NCBI RefSeq assembly: GCF_943734655.1
Contig: NC_071355.1
Location: 220,892,527 to 220,956,526 of the forward strand
From: Sabethes cyaneus
Taxonomy: Eukaryota > Arthropoda > Insecta > Diptera > Culicidae
DNA length: 64,000 nucleotides
Direction: 5' to 3'
Under the pieces are notes generated by a model. That model had not been told where the DNA came from and ran no database searches. It saw nothing but the letters and a program-made list of their open reading frames with translations. How positions within the stretch are numbered: position 1 is the first letter of the stretch; every line of letters begins with the position of its first letter. Position numbers and translations under genes: made by a program. Of the stretch, positions 1 through 11,592 are shown piece after piece.

Positions 1-2554
1 ACTTTGACAGCTTGAATCTAACGTAAACTTTAGTTGCTTACCAAGCATAGTTGCTGAGTTATGTGCAAATGTTATTTTAGGGTGGTTTTGATTACGTTAC
101 TACGTTACTACGCTATACTGCAAATACGATATCAGCAGGAGGATATTACTTGTTGAAAATTTGTAGGAGCAGTTTACATCACTCACGTATCTATTTTGAA
201 AATACGGTGAAAAGAATTTACAAAATATATTTCGCTTTTCCATACTTTTATCAAACTCCGTCAAGCGCCTATCGGGGTAAAAGTGCGATTTACGGACAGG
301 GTAAAAGTGCGATTCATGGACGAGGCAAAAATGTATAGCAAATTATGTACAGCTTTAGGCACTGTATTACAGATACTAGAGATGGAAGATCTGCAGAAAG
401 CTGTGTGCTCTACAGATGTTGGCTGAAGGAAAATAATGTTTTTCCTCTGATGAAACAAAAAACAAACGTTTGGAAAAGTTTCGATCTGACGGAGACTGCA
501 ATATACCAGCGCAAAATAGGAAAGGTGTAAATTGAGAATATTCATAACCGAAACTTTTCGCAGATTGAAGATAATATGGTTTTGTTAGCTATTGCTGTGC
601 TAATTTCATGAATTCGAGCTTCGCACTTTTGCCCCGCTAGATGCACATGTGTTAGTTGCAGCTTTGTGTAAAGCATTTAGGGATCGGGCTGCGAGCTGCG
701 ATACTTGCCAGCAAGGATGGTTCGAGCACTTTGACTCAATTTTAATTAATTTGACAGTACTGTCTCAACTAAGCAAAATTTGACCAAGTTGTGTATGAGA
801 TTTATGTAGAACTAGTTCATCTACCATTTTTCTGAATAAAGTTTAGCTGCATCTTTTGTATTTACGGTGCTACAGTGCTGCCAACTCATTAGAAGCTTAG
901 TGGACGTTCACTGAATCAAAATTGAGCCAAAGTGATCGAGCCATCCCTGCTTGCCACGAAAACATAACATCCTGTCAGGGGTCTGGTTTTCTTTACAGAC
1001 CTAATAATCTTTTTGTGCTCATACAATTAATTTTAACGACCATAAAACGACATTATAATATGCTTGAAGAGAGATGAAAAGTTTAAACCTTTCGGATAGT
1101 TTTTGAATATTGCTGCTCTCCGTAAATAGTTTGATATATTATTTTTAACCCTAAGCTGATGATATCAAAGATATATTTTGGGGTTTCACCTAACTCAGCA
1201 CTGTTTACAGCATTGTTTACAAAACGTTGAGCTTCAATGGCAAACAACCCCTCGAATGAGACCGTAGTTCCAGTAGATGCTTCGCAAACGTAAGGCAATA
1301 TGTTGGAAAAGATAAACATCAGCCAACATATTTAACGCCGCTCGTACACCTTAACTATGTGCCTTCCTTCTAAGATTACCATTCCTTGAAACACATTTAG
1401 GGAAATCCTCCCCACTAAAATTAAGCATAAAACCCGACACCCGCCAAGCGTTGTAGCATTATTTTTCTAATTAATAACTCCTCTACTGAAACAAACCAAA
1501 TTTATTATGGTAAGCAGCGTGATTTATGAAAACAAGTTTACTTTTAATTAGTTTCAAGATTAACGTGCCTGCTAATTTCGAAAGCAACCGGAAGCTGCCG
1601 AGCCGTGCCATGTTCTTGCACAAGCATTTTCCTTGAGCGCTGCAAGCATTAGCCCGTCTTTATCGACCGAACCGATGGAAAATCGATGCGTGTCTGTCTG
1701 GCTGACTGTTGATTGTATAGGATCGAGTGTAACGTTCCCGTAGCAGTTTGGGTGAAACGTCGAATGGCAAGTTTTTGTCATCCCACAAACCTCTCATTTT
1801 CTATTTCACAGCATCTCGTTGCTCACTGCTCACCGCATGTGATGTGAACGTTTCGATATTTTCCCTGGTATTGGTGACAACGAACGTTGCGCATGTCCTA
1901 GACAAAACATTTCACGTGATAAGCCTTGCTCTCCCCGCGAAACACCGCGCGCCGCCGCTCCACTTCTGCTAACTCTCAAAAAACGGTTGGGAAGTAGATG
2001 CACCTTGCTGGCAATATTTTTATCATGTCGCCACCATGCACGTCTGGAAGCAGCCTTCGCCACAGGGGACTGATGGAGCCCCCGTGGTGCGAAGTGTAAT
2101 CTGTTGCTCGGAATCAGAAAAGTTTTGCCTTCTTCCCTGTGTCGGTTCCACAAGACAGATTCGCAACGAGGATTATACGGCGCTTATTTCGTAACCTAAT
2201 TATTAACTATTCAATTATTGAAACTAATAAATTTTAGTTCAAACTTAATTTAGTTCTTTACGCTTAGAAAGGGTGCTGCCGGCCGGTGGGAAAATTAATT
2301 TTAAAATAATTTTCCAAGCTAAAGCTCCAAAGGCGAGTATATAGCCACGAGATGCCGACAGAGAAAATTCATTACTCTGTTTTCTCCCTATTGACTTTTA
2401 TCAGTAATCCGGATCAAATTTTTGTGGTAAACCAATCTCGATCGATCTTAGTTTGTCGCACGTTTGATTCCGAATGTTTTCTATATTTCTACCCTTGAAT
2501 CACAAATTAGAAACTAACCATACTAATTTCAATCTCTCACTTTTCACATTGCAG
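1..2554 (+). other. Tmtc2: 3' part of an upstream Tmtc2 intron
   Basis: This stretch precedes the first visible Tmtc2 exon and ends in a good splice acceptor: a pyrimidine-rich run followed by TTGCAG at 2549-2554. Because that exon starts in phase 0 in the middle of the TPR region, at least one coding exon must lie left of the window. Apart from the hAT-type MITE at 712-949 I see no gene or recognisable element here. The short open frames on both strands have no family signature. Confidence 0.7.
712..949. mobile_element. hAT-type foldback MITE, copy 1
   Basis: A 238-bp non-coding element that is close to one large inverted repeat. The left end reads CAAGGATGG and the right end CCATCCCTG, followed inward by the shared motif CACTTTGACTCAATTT and its complement. 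It is flanked by an 8-bp direct duplication, CTTGCCAG on the left and CTTGCCAC on the right, matching at 7 of 8 positions. An 8-bp target duplication with ends beginning CAGG/CAAG is typical of hAT-superfamily elements. There is no coding capacity, so it would depend on a transposase supplied elsewhere. Related copies lie at 24828-25158 and 29132-29521, and a diverged one at 59104-59670. Confidence 0.8.
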
Positions 2555-2695
2555 GGCATCTATCACCGGCTGGGGGAAATCTTCGCCCGGCTCAACCAGT
2601 GGACCGAAGCGGAACGGTTCCAGCGAGCGGCTCTGGAAGCCCAACCGGACCATGTTGCTGCTCACCTCTCGTACGGATCCATGCTGGCGAGGAAT
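2555..2695 (+). CDS. Tmtc2: TMTC2 orthologue, TPR exon (first visible)
   Basis: TMTC proteins are endoplasmic reticulum membrane proteins with an N-terminal multi-pass GT-C-type region and a C-terminal row of TPRs; in mammals TMTC1-4 are linked to O-mannosylation of cadherins. This 47-codon exon begins GIYHRLGEIFARLNQW and contains one full TPR with the EAERFQRAAL helix, then the start of the next, ending SYGSMLARN. The order GxYHRLG, EAExFxxAxL, PDHxxAHLxYG is that of the TMTC2 C-terminus. It is bounded by acceptor GCAG (2551-2554) and donor GTAAG (2696), both phase 0. The N-terminal membrane part lies outside the window. I am confident of the family and fairly confident of the TMTC2 subtype over TMTC1. 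Confidence 0.88.
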
Positions 2696-2826
2696 GTAAG
2701 CTTTCGGCATGACTATTTTCGAACTACCATCACCGGTGCTAACTTTTCCTATGATCTGCTTCTCTTTTCCACATGTGACGACCGGCAAATGCCTATTCTG
2801 TGTACCCTTGCCTTATTCGTGTCCAG

Positions 2827-2911
2827 AGCAGCCGAACGTCGGAAGCGGAACAATGGTTTAAGCGCGCCTTGCGACTTGCACCGACCGATGCCAGCGTTTT
2901 TCATCATTATG
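2827..2911 (+). CDS. Tmtc2: TMTC2 orthologue, second visible TPR exon
   Basis: It follows a short 131-bp intron (2696-2826). The acceptor is GTCCAG at 2821-2826 and the exon reads SSRTSEAEQWFKRALRLAP in phase 0, then TDASVFHHY plus one base. The donor GTAAG starts at 2912. Joined to the previous exon it completes a TPR (SYGSMLARN followed by SSRTSEAEQWFKRAL), and it begins another that is split by the next intron inside a GCT alanine codon. The phase-1 junction gives HHYADFL, matching the HYxxFL pattern of TMTC2 relatives, which supports the splice choice. Confidence 0.87.
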
Positions 2912-5900
2912 GTAAGATTGAACCACATGTAATGGTCCACAAAATAATCTTCGATCCGTTCTACAAGAAACTTGCTAAAGCATCTGGTTGTGTTCTGTTT
3001 GTTATAAAATTATAATTGAAGTTTTGGAAACAAAAAAACAACGATTATGGTATGAAATGTTGTCGACTTTAAAGCTATACACAAGCGTTTTTTAAATTCC
3101 GGTTTTCGCTAACAAGGAAATACATACAGCAAAAGGTAAATTTCCACAATCCCCGATTCGATTAACGAAAAACCTTAATTCAAAGGATCACTATACAGCT
3201 GCTGCAGTTTAGCACTCGCCTGTAAACGGCACCATCCTATTAGCAGCGAAGCTCGTACACGAGCGCAATGCGCTCTAGAATCCCAGGATTGTATATCACT
3301 GCCGGTTTTCTGTATTCGTTTATTTTCTCGAGTGCATCCAGCGCAACTATAATTGGATACTTGATATTTTTCCTAGAGTCGTTTTTTTCCTCCTCTTTTG
3401 ATGACTCTTTTCACAATCTATTCAATTATTTCCTTTCCATGGCTCAATCTTTCAGTCTTCAACAGAAGACATTTGTACAATTTTCCAGCCAGAAAAATGG
3501 GAGCTGGAGAACCGACTGCACCACCGCCATGGAACCGCCAGTTTTAGAAGGAGACGCTTGACATTCGACTTTCCTGCTGGTCCAACCTCCCCGGTACCTC
3601 GCCAAAAGAGCTAGTGTGCTAGTCAACGTCAAGACACTAATGATGATATTGATGATGCACATCCATCTCGTATTATTTCCTTAGGGCTCTCAAAGAAACA
3701 TCACCATTGCTACCGCATCGGTCCATGGTTGCAGCAATAGAGTCTGTCTGTTTTTTTTTTGTCTCTAAAGTATATTTTCCTTACTTGTGCCTTTCACCAT
3801 CAATTCTACTATTCTGCTTTTCAATTTGCATACTTCTCGGTGACTCGGAGACACGCGCAGTCAATGAGCTAACCACCGGCACCGGAGGGAAAGGTTAGTC
3901 ATCTAACGGGTCGCATGTTTTCCTGCCGATATTGGGGTGATAGGACTCCGGTGCTCCCCGGTTCGGTTGTTTGAAATCGGCTGCATTATGAGTGCTTGAT
4001 TGCTACCGGAATGGCTGACTATGTTGAGAGAAAGAAAATCCAGAAAATGGTTTGCAAGGGAGAAGCCCGCAGAAAAACAAGTTAATAAATTTGTCTATTA
4101 AAATCGGATGCAACGAGAATCATTTCAAGGATGAATGATGATAACGATGAGGTTATTAAGAGCAAAATAAATTACGACTGGAGCTCAGAACCTGAGCCGT
4201 ATATTTACGTCAAGTGAATCTGCTTTTGCGAAGAGCGAGGAACAAAACATGTTTAACATTAATATCATACTGATTCGTATGGCTTGACTGATCAATTATT
4301 TTCAAAGATCAATCGGGAACCCCTGTTTGGGTTTGGATAGATATCCGGAGCAATTTCTTTCTTCATGTTGATACATTTGTCATAAAATAAAAAAAAAGAA
4401 AAATAAAAGGAAAAAAGAAAAACAACTGGAAAGAAAAAAATTAGCAGAGTTGTGTGCCATATACAACATATGGTAGACTGCCACTCAAGGTGAGTTTATG
4501 CGTCATAACTTAAGAAAACTATTTTCACGACATTGACTGTTATAGTTATAGCCAAAACAGCCTGAAAAAAGAAGAATAATATGACACATTCCCCCTTTAG
4601 GGGACACCATCTGTAACCTAGTTTATAGAAATCATGTTATTTGACACCCCTTGTTTTTGTCCGCCATCAGAAGTGTGGACGCTTTGTGGTGGACTGTAAA
4701 CACCGAAGGTATGGCAACGTAATCATCAATCGGGAGAAACTCTTAACTCTTCAATATACTCCTTAAAAGAACTGGTGGTAGGGGAAGACTGTCCAGAACG
4801 CACCGTGGGGGTAGAATGGCCCATGCTATTAATTGTTCAAAAACGCGGAAACTATTTTGTAAAATTATGAATGCGCATTTTATTTTGCTGTAAAACAAGC
4901 TACTTCATAATTGTGCAGCATGTAAAAGCATCAAACATAGCCACATCCAATAAAATCAAGCGATTATCTGCGATCTCACTCCACATGTAAGAAATCACGG
5001 TTTTCTCTTAAGCTTTTACCACTAGTCGGTATGCAAATTTCATGATAAATACAGTCTGTCTAATTGATATACTGTCATACTCGAAGATTCTTCACAAAAA
5101 CGGCATTAACTAGGCATGTTTTTCACATAAATTGCAAAAAAAACTTCAAAATGCAAAACAGGGGTAGAATGCACCGCAGTGGGATTGAACAGTTACAAAA
5201 TATTTTTAATTTGCAGTACATCTTTTGTTTCAGATTATTTATTAAAAATATAGCAATATTATGTATTGTATACGACTTAGAATTTGCCTTAAACCTAATT
5301 GTACATTCTTTAACTTACAATATTTCATCACACATCAGTTGGAGAAAAATAAATGAATAAATTTTATTGCCAATTAAGTTAAGATATGAACCCATTATTG
5401 CATCCATCCCATCCCAGCAAACGAACGCTATAACAAACGCTTTGAAGTCATTTTTGAAGCCTAGTTTCAGGAGTTTATACAACACGTGATTATATGTAAA
5501 TTTGCTGGTTGCCTTTAACGCCTGGCTGGGCAAACTTGGTGCGTTTTGCCCACGGGTTTTCACGTTTTGCCCCACATAATGATTTTGACTCTTGCTAAAA
5601 ATCGTTAAAAATAACAAAAAATACCGGTTTTTGTTAGGAAATTTCACCAGGAGATAAAGTCTTTTAGAAGTTGAAAAACGTGGAACAAACACGCCGTTGC
5701 TCTGCAAAATGATGTTTTGCTTAAGCGGTGCATTCTACACCACTTTACCATACCCAATTGCATTTACTCCGCTCCAAGGAAGTATGACAGAAATGAAAAC
5801 GCCAGTGCTGCTATTTAAATTCATTATATATCTTCACGTTACAATGTTTGAATTTAGACTGACTTTGCTTTCGGTTAAACGCCCGTATTCATACTACCTG

Positions 5901-6015
5901 CGCGGCATGGTTGTCTCGAGCAACTTCGAGAAAGTTCAGCTGTATGTTGCTAGTCAACCCAATATCAGAAGGGACATATCAATTGCGGACCATTTGGTTT
6001 ATTGGACGAAGAGTA

Positions 6016-6230
6016 CCGTGAACGCAGATAATTCCGATCAGTTCCTAATTCCGATCACTCAACTAAAGTAACCGATTTTTAAACGATTGAACTAAAATTT
6101 ATAGCTCATTGGCAAGCTTTGATCAGGAGGATTCCCATAAACTATGGTTTTTGATTTATTCTTTTAAAAATCGACTAATTTAGTTGAGTGATCGGAATTA
6201 GGAGCCGATCGGAATTACCCGCGTTCACGG
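6016..6230. mobile_element. TA-flanked MITE with ~70-bp inverted repeats
   Basis: A 215-bp element with near-identical inverted ends beginning CCGTGAACGC and continuing through AATTCCGATC repeats to CGATTTTTAAA on both sides. It is flanked by TA at 6014-6015 and 6231-6232, the duplication expected for Tc1/mariner-type insertion. Each arm carries two ATTCCGATC direct repeats, which could be transposase-binding subterminal repeats (inference). It has no coding capacity. It lies within the large Tmtc2 intron, about 200 bp from the mariner fossil, but the two share no end sequence. Confidence 0.75.
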
Positions 6231-6435
6231 TATAATGGTCTGGAGTTGCCAATCGTCTCAACATGACTAAGCACGATATAGAACTCTGCAAGGGTCAAGC
6301 AAGATAGCATTCCCCTGAGTTCTGGCGAAATGAAGTTTCACCACCTTCACTCCGGCCTCCCATTATCCTCCGAAGCACGACAATCTCGGTGGAATGAGCT
6401 CCCTAGATAGTGGTCTTAATATCTTCAAGGTACTA

Positions 6436-6835
6436 GGCAGTCTGATAAGTACCTGAAAAATGACACACGGAGACGTTTTTTGGCCAAAGTCGGTTTTAAT
6501 TTTCAACATACTCACCTTTTACAGCGTACAACGATTACAGCGATCCAATGATTTTCTAACTTTTTGAGACCGTTCGAAAAGTACTCGATCGGAAGGTGTC
6601 CAAAATACGCCTCAGTTTCAGCTATGAGCTCCTCATTTGACTAAAAACGCTTGCCGGTGAGCCATCTCTTCAGGTTAGGAAATGAGTAATAGTCGCTGGG
6701 GGCCAAGTCTGGTAAATATGGTGGCTGAGGAACCAATTCGAAACCGATTTCGTGCAATTTTGCTCGTTCAACTAAGCATGAATGAACAGGCGCATTGTCA
6801 TGATGATAAAGCGGTTTTTTCTTCTCCAATTTTGC
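6436..6835 (-). pseudogene. mariner transposase C-terminal fossil
   Basis: On the minus strand, 6641-6829 encodes a mariner catalytic segment with HHDNAPVHS and PPYLPDLAPSDYYSFPNLK. The two aspartates are separated by exactly 34 residues, the DD34D spacing of mariner. The frame then reads LTGKRF and hits a stop, but homologous sequence resumes (SNEELIAETEAYFGHLPIEYF) for about 40 codons before frameshifting. The terminus near 6436 (GGCAGTCTGATAAGTACC on the plus strand, just after TA) looks like an irritans-type mariner inverted repeat. The N-terminal half and the other end are missing, so this is a dead 3' fragment. Confidence 0.85.
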
Positions 6836-7130
6836 ACAGAAGTACTTGGTGTGACAGACGATCTGTGACAGACGGGTGCGGAAAATTCAACACTGGACTG
6901 GTTCTGGACGATTATGAAGGGTAAACAGGGAAGGTCTTCAAAAACGACCAAAATTTTTATAAAAGACTTGCTGACCCGACAAGCTTCGTATTGCCACAAA
7001 TTGACCTGTGTTGTACATAAATCATGAATCTCGGATGATCTTTGTCACAATCTCGAGTTTTGCAAGTTTCTGAGGAGTTCAACCTTAGATGATTCATTTT
7101 GGCAGTTACGTAACTATGAAAGTATCCCAG

Positions 7131-7421
7131 GTAACCAATAAACATCACCAATGCTATTCAAATGTAGGCCAATAAGCTTTTAAGTCGCCTTAAATGCTAC
7201 TTAAATGCTATTTTGGCAAAATATACAGCTACTTTACTGATAACCTTCTTATAGTGCTGACAATGCTAATTTACAGCTAATTACCGACACGAAGAATTTG
7301 AATACCATTTTGGATGCCAATTTACAACACCTATGCAGTCAAAAAGCTAATATACAACAACGTGCAGTATAAAATGCCATATATGCTGATTTGCTGCTTA
7401 TGTTAATGCTTATTAGTTACC
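7131..7421. mobile_element. small TIR element rich in AATGCTA motifs
   Basis: A 291-bp AT-rich segment bounded by GGTAACCAATAA and TTATTAGTTACC, an imperfect 12-bp inverted repeat. Inside, AATGCTA-like and TTACAGCTA/ATACAAC-like words recur on a loose spacing. No clear target duplication is visible, so the exact boundaries and class are uncertain. It lies in the Tmtc2 intron. Confidence 0.5.
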
Positions 7422-7689
7422 AGGAATGGGAAGTTTGATATACAAATTTGCAATTTTTTCTCACAGTAAAGTAGAAAACAACTCCCCTGTCCCCTCATTG
7501 CATAGCCAGAAAGCGGATAGTAATATTCGTTATGATTGTACAACATTTCGCCGAATATCATTTTGCGAAAAACCTTAAGCGAAATGTACCATTTCATGGA
7601 AAACTTTGTCGTGAAAAGTACCATTTCGAGATCCTCTCCTTACTCGCTGTCGCTCGTTTCAGGAAACCCAGGTATACCTAGTAAAACAA

Positions 7690-8566
7690 ATAAACCTAGA
7701 CAGTAGTGATTTCTGCGGGGAGTTGCCTCGCCAAAGTGGGCGGCGCTTCCGACGACGGGTCACCGGCAACACTCGCGGCCGTCTTGTCCTGAATGATCTA
7801 GTGTTACTATAGATAGTTTTTGTGGTCTTGCTATTGACTTATGTTTTATGGAAGTGTCTCGAACTTCTCGAGTTCGATTAGTTTTCGAGTTTAGCAAAAA
7901 AATTTGTTTTACTTGTATGAGAGTCCATATCCCCCTACCACAGGGGTGAGAGGTCTCTAACTATCATAAAATAAATTCAAAACTCAAAAATCTCCCACAT
8001 GCCAAATTTGCTTGATTAGTACTCATATTATAAGGAAATTCGTATTTCATTTGTATGGGAGCCCCCCTCTTAAAAGGGGAAGAGGTCGTAATTCACCATA
8101 GAAAAAATTTCTGCCATCTAAAATTCCCACATGCCAAATTTGGTTCTATTTGCTTGATTAGTTCTTGAGTTATGAGGAAATGAGGAAATTTGTATTTCAT
8201 TTGTATGGAAGCCCCCCTCTTAAAGGAGAGTGGAGTCATAATTCCCCTTCTAAAGAGGGGAGGTGAGGGGTCCCATTTTACCATAGAATAAATTCTTGTC
8301 ACCAAAAACACCCACATGCCAAATTTTGTTCTATTTGCTTGATTAGTACTCGAGTTATGCAGAGATTTATGTTTCATTTGTATGGGAGCGCCCCCTCTTA
8401 GTGGGGAGAGGGGTCTCTGACCATCACAAAAACCTTTCCTGGCCCCGAAAACCTCTGCATACAAATTTTCACGCCGATTGGTTCAGTAGTTTTTGAATCT
8501 ATAAGGAACATCCCGAGCCCGACAGACAGACAGACAGACAGAAATCCATTTTTATATATAAGATAA
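7690..8566 (+). repeat. internally repeated element with (CAGA)n tail
   Basis: A unique head (about 7690-7890) is followed by roughly four degenerate units of 120-145 bp. Each contains ATTTCATTTGTATGGGAGC, a purine- and CT-rich run with CCCCCTCTTA, CACATGCCAAATTT and TTGCTTGATTAGTTCTCGAG. The element closes with a TTGGTTCAGTAGTTTTTGA motif, five CAGA units near 8521 and a short AT-rich end. The directional structure and defined tail suggest a non-autonomous mobile element rather than a satellite. The class is not assigned. A second array of the same unit lies in the opposite orientation at 14030-14660. Confidence 0.6.
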
Positions 8567-9178
8567 AGTGTGTAAGAAGGATGGCGCAAGTGTTAGTTGG
8601 GTTGCATTAAGTCCAAGGTGCGGATAGTTAGCCTAGGAGAGGAGGTTGAATAAACTATCTCAAATAGGTGCAAAGCTTATATATACTTTGAATTTATTCG
8701 AGAGTTACAATTTATGCCATACATTTCAATTTGAGGCAGTACGAAGATTGTCGGGTCATTTAGTTATTTATATATCATGATTTTTCTATCATGAGACGCA
8801 ATTTTTGAAAAGAAACGGATTTTTCTGGTTTCTCTTTGCCGAAAATAGTGATTTTCTTACAAGTAGAAACAGCATACCATGTGTCTCCGTTGCATTGTCA
8901 TAACGTGTCATTTTAAAGTTTTCTGTAGGAAATAAATTTATAAAAAGTCTTTACAAAGATGTGTCAACAAAAGCAAAACTAAAATTCAACCTCAAAGCCA
9001 AATCGAAACTCAAAATCCAACCAAATTCATTCAAAAAAAAATTACCATTATGTCTAGTTAAAATCCCGATTGTTCAAAAAATTATCAACGCCGGCTTTAG
9101 CAAATTTCATGTGGACCTTTCCCGGTTACGCTGTGATTAAATCAACTATTCACACCCTGCCACGATTTCCCATTACAG

Positions 9179-9336
9179 CTGACTTCCTAACATCCGTTCG
9201 CCGAACGGCCGAAGCCTGTCAGCACCGCGTAAAAGCAGCCGAACTGGCCCCGGAAGACTACTCTCTGGTGACGGCCGCCGCATCGGCACTGCGTCTGCTG
9301 GACCGGAAAACCGAAGCCGAACGCTGGTATCGACAG
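9179..9336 (+). CDS. Tmtc2: TMTC2 orthologue, third visible TPR exon
   Basis: The exon begins with CT, completing the alanine codon begun at 2911, then reads DFLTSVRRTAEACQHRVKAAELAPEDYSL and onward to LLDRKTEAERWYRQ. The acceptor is CCCATTACAG and the donor GTAAA at 9337, phase 0. It holds the rest of one TPR and most of the next. AELAPEDY and AASALRLLDRKTEAE fit the TPR alternation of helices. In TMTC2 relatives this repeat contains a conserved HYxxFL...A...AAEL core, which is present here. No stop or frameshift is seen. Confidence 0.88.
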
Positions 9337-9429
9337 GTAAAATCACTTCTGTTCCAACCTTCGCCGGCGCGGCGTTATCTATATTGTAAACGCAATTATT
9401 CAAACCCCTTTTCACTTTTCACCTTTCAG

Positions 9430-9606
9430 GCCGTCCAGCTGCGACCGGAGGAGGCCCGAGCTCACACTAATTTAGGGGCCATTTTACACCTGCTGGGACG
9501 ATCCGAAGAGGCCGCCCGCAGCTACAAGGAAGCACTACGGCTGCAGCCGAACGATTTGACAACACTGACCAATCTGGCCAAGCTGGGAATAGCGGAAATT
9601 TCCTGA
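9430..9606 (+). CDS. Tmtc2: TMTC2 orthologue, terminal exon
   Basis: This follows a 93-bp intron (9337-9429) whose acceptor is a long pyrimidine run plus CAG. Fifty-eight codons and a TGA (9604-9606) encode AVQLRPEEARAHTNLGAILH, a last full TPR ending EEAARSYKEALRLQPNDL, and a short tail TTLTNLAKLGIAEIS. NLGAILHLLGR and LRLQPND are hallmarks of the TMTC2 C-terminal repeat. The four exons give 186 residues and five TPRs. This exon is clearly richer in G+C than the flanking repeats, as expected for constrained coding sequence. Confidence 0.9.
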   Translation, partial: AVQLRPEEARAHTNLGAILHLLGRSEEAARSYKEALRLQPNDLTTLTNLAKLGIAEIS

Positions 9607-10700
9607 GGCAAGGCCTCGCCGTCATCGCCGTTGCTGGACTCGCATCCACTGACAGCCAGTACCGATGAAGACGACATAAGCTAGCTTGGCGTGAGCGAGG
9701 CTTAGACAGAGCCACCACTGTGTAGCCTACGGTAGGGTTTGAAACGATATACGACAGTGAAAAAAAAAGAACTGGGGTAAACACACTAAAATATTTGTAA
9801 ATACAGGAGTGAAGATATGCGATAAAATCTGTTGGAGGGACAGGCTAAGAAATGAACGAGAAAAAAATCATTTAGCTAGTACAAGTTGGAACGAGGACGA
9901 GGGACAGAATGTCGATAATTACCCGGCTGTACTGGGAAAACTAATCAATCAGACTAAAGATAAAAATCAACAACAGTGACAAATTAGCTAGCCTAAGCCC
10001 AACTGTATCATATAGTAGTAAACAAAGAGATAATTATTATGACAAATGAATAGGACAAATAATATTAAGCGAAGACATCTTGCAGTGGATGGGCACTTTG
10101 TTAAGTTTTAGTTGATGTACAAAAAAGTTTCAAAATCAAATCAGTTAATTGACCAACGATGATGATGGAACGTGACGTGATTATGTTTGCAGATGATTAT
10201 TTAACACCCCAATCTGTGTACATAGTGTAAAGATGGTAGGCAAGTTACATTGAGTTCAAACAAACGTAGCTTTTTTGAACACACCGCGGGAGAACAAACA
10301 AAATCAACCGGAATTGCTACCTGTGGGAGTGGCAGCAGATTTACCACTGAACCACTGACTATGAGTATGCTTGCGACTGTAAAATGCGAAATATTAAGTA
10401 ACAGAGCATTTAAAATATAATTAAAGCCATCATTCGAAGCCAATGTGTTTTGCGGAATCGGGAGCTGCGTATCAGAGAAGTAAAAAGTTGAACAATAAAT
10501 GCATTCATTTTCTACCAGTAGCTAAATCCATACAGAAGCGATAATGTCATGTACTGAGAGGGCATGTAACCACGGTCATTATGGGAAAAATTATCGAACA
10601 GAAAAACAATATTAATTAAAAAACAAAATACAAACAAACACACTCAGTTCATAATTCATAGCGCTATACATTTTCTGAATAAAAGAAATATTTGTTAATA
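9607..10700 (+). other. Tmtc2: probable Tmtc2 3' UTR
   Basis: AT-rich sequence after the stop codon without long open frames or recognisable repeats. Canonical AATAAA hexamers occur at 10494-10499 and 10678-10683, with another in the run just after 10695. Any could define the transcript end. The extent is inferred; no transcript evidence is available here. Confidence 0.55.
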
Positions 10701-10774
10701 AAAATCAATGAACACACCTGGTTTCAATTACATCCGGAACGAAAGCATTATCATCATTATTTCGCTAGACAGTA

Positions 10775-11592
10775 GGGTAAATTATCACTTAGTGGACCCT
10801 TTAGTGGTTGAGTTGTCTTCTTCCATGAATTATTTTGAACTGATAACGCTAAACACCCAACCAATGGTACTTACAACGTTAGTAACTTTCGATTAAGGCT
10901 AAAGAAATATCAATTTATGTTGCAAATCTCTATATTTTACATATTTTTAAAAACAAATTGGAATGTCCGCTTTCCTTTCATGGACTCTTGTGGTTTACAA
11001 TCAATAAGGTTTAAAAAGGTGTGGCAGATGAAGACATTTGATGGTATTAGTAGCAAAAGCTCAAAAAACGACGTCAAACTACAAAAACAAATCGTGTCGG
11101 ACAATGGGGTTTGTTTTTGGAGTTTGACGTCACGCTTCATCGTGATTGGTCGATTTACGATTCCACCCACACCATGATGAAATTTCTTCATTGCACTAAC
11201 ACCACTTAACCAGCATTGCCACACATGTATATATCACTTTGGTTTACAATAGGATAATGATTGGGTCCATTATGGGAATTCTAGTTTCTTTGTTTGTTTG
11301 TTTATTAGAGACACTTTACACCTTTTGGTGCATTCGTGTCTGAGGGAATTCTAGTGTATTTTGCATGAAGAGTGTTCACTAATGGCGACATTTTTTTACA
11401 TAAATAATCGTGTAATGGACTCACACTAGTTAAAAAGTCAGACATAAGAATTAATTAATTTTCTTTATTAACGAGACTTTCAGCCATAGGCTGGTTCGTC
11501 TCAAGCAGAAATAAGAAATACGAGCTATAAACACCGAAATTGCACCTGAGGGTCCATTATAGGTAGAGGGTCCACTATAGGTTAAATTACCC
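10775..11592. mobile_element. 818-bp TA-flanked TIR element
   Basis: The left end GGGTAAATTA...AGTGGACCC is matched by an inverted copy at the right end, about 20 of 25 positions, and both ends are flanked by TA (10773-10774 and 11593-11594). The right arm repeats the GGGTCCA(T/C)TATAGG word twice, and a related GGGTCCATTATGG lies at 11264. It contains a strong internal palindrome at about 11069-11130 with arms GACGTCAAACT and AGTTTGACGTC. No transposase reading frame is visible. It is probably a non-autonomous Tc1/mariner-type element. It lies just beyond the Tmtc2 3' end. Confidence 0.6.

Larger units (their letters stand above)
2912..9178 (+). other. Tmtc2: 6.3 kb Tmtc2 intron packed with repeats
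   Basis: A phase-1 intron with donor GTAAG at 2912 and acceptor CATTACAG ending at 9178. It is roughly fifty times longer than the neighbouring 131-bp and 93-bp introns. It holds a TA-flanked MITE (6016-6230), a mariner fossil (6436-6835), a TIR element (7131-7421) and an internally repeated element (7690-8566). Between about 4770 and 5745, GGGGTAGAATG-type motifs at 4804 and 5161 and a reverse-complement copy near 5727 suggest another decayed TIR element, but I could not define its ends. The rest (2912-4769, 8567-9178) shows nothing I recognise. Confidence 0.8.

Noticed and set aside
2749..2940. Minus-strand frame over the second visible Tmtc2 exon
   Set aside because: Shadow of the TPR exon at 2827-2911.
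4770..5745. A complete TIR element in the Tmtc2 intron
   Set aside because: Motifs resembling GGGGTAGAATG recur in both orientations, but no consistent ends or target duplication could be defined.
7900..8560. Regularly spaced repeats resembling a CRISPR array
   Set aside because: Units are 120-145 bp, degenerate, contiguous without distinct spacers, and lie in a eukaryotic intron.
9173..9784. Minus-strand frames over the last Tmtc2 exons
   Set aside because: Antisense shadows of G+C-rich coding exons; the plus strand has clear TPR coding and splice sites.
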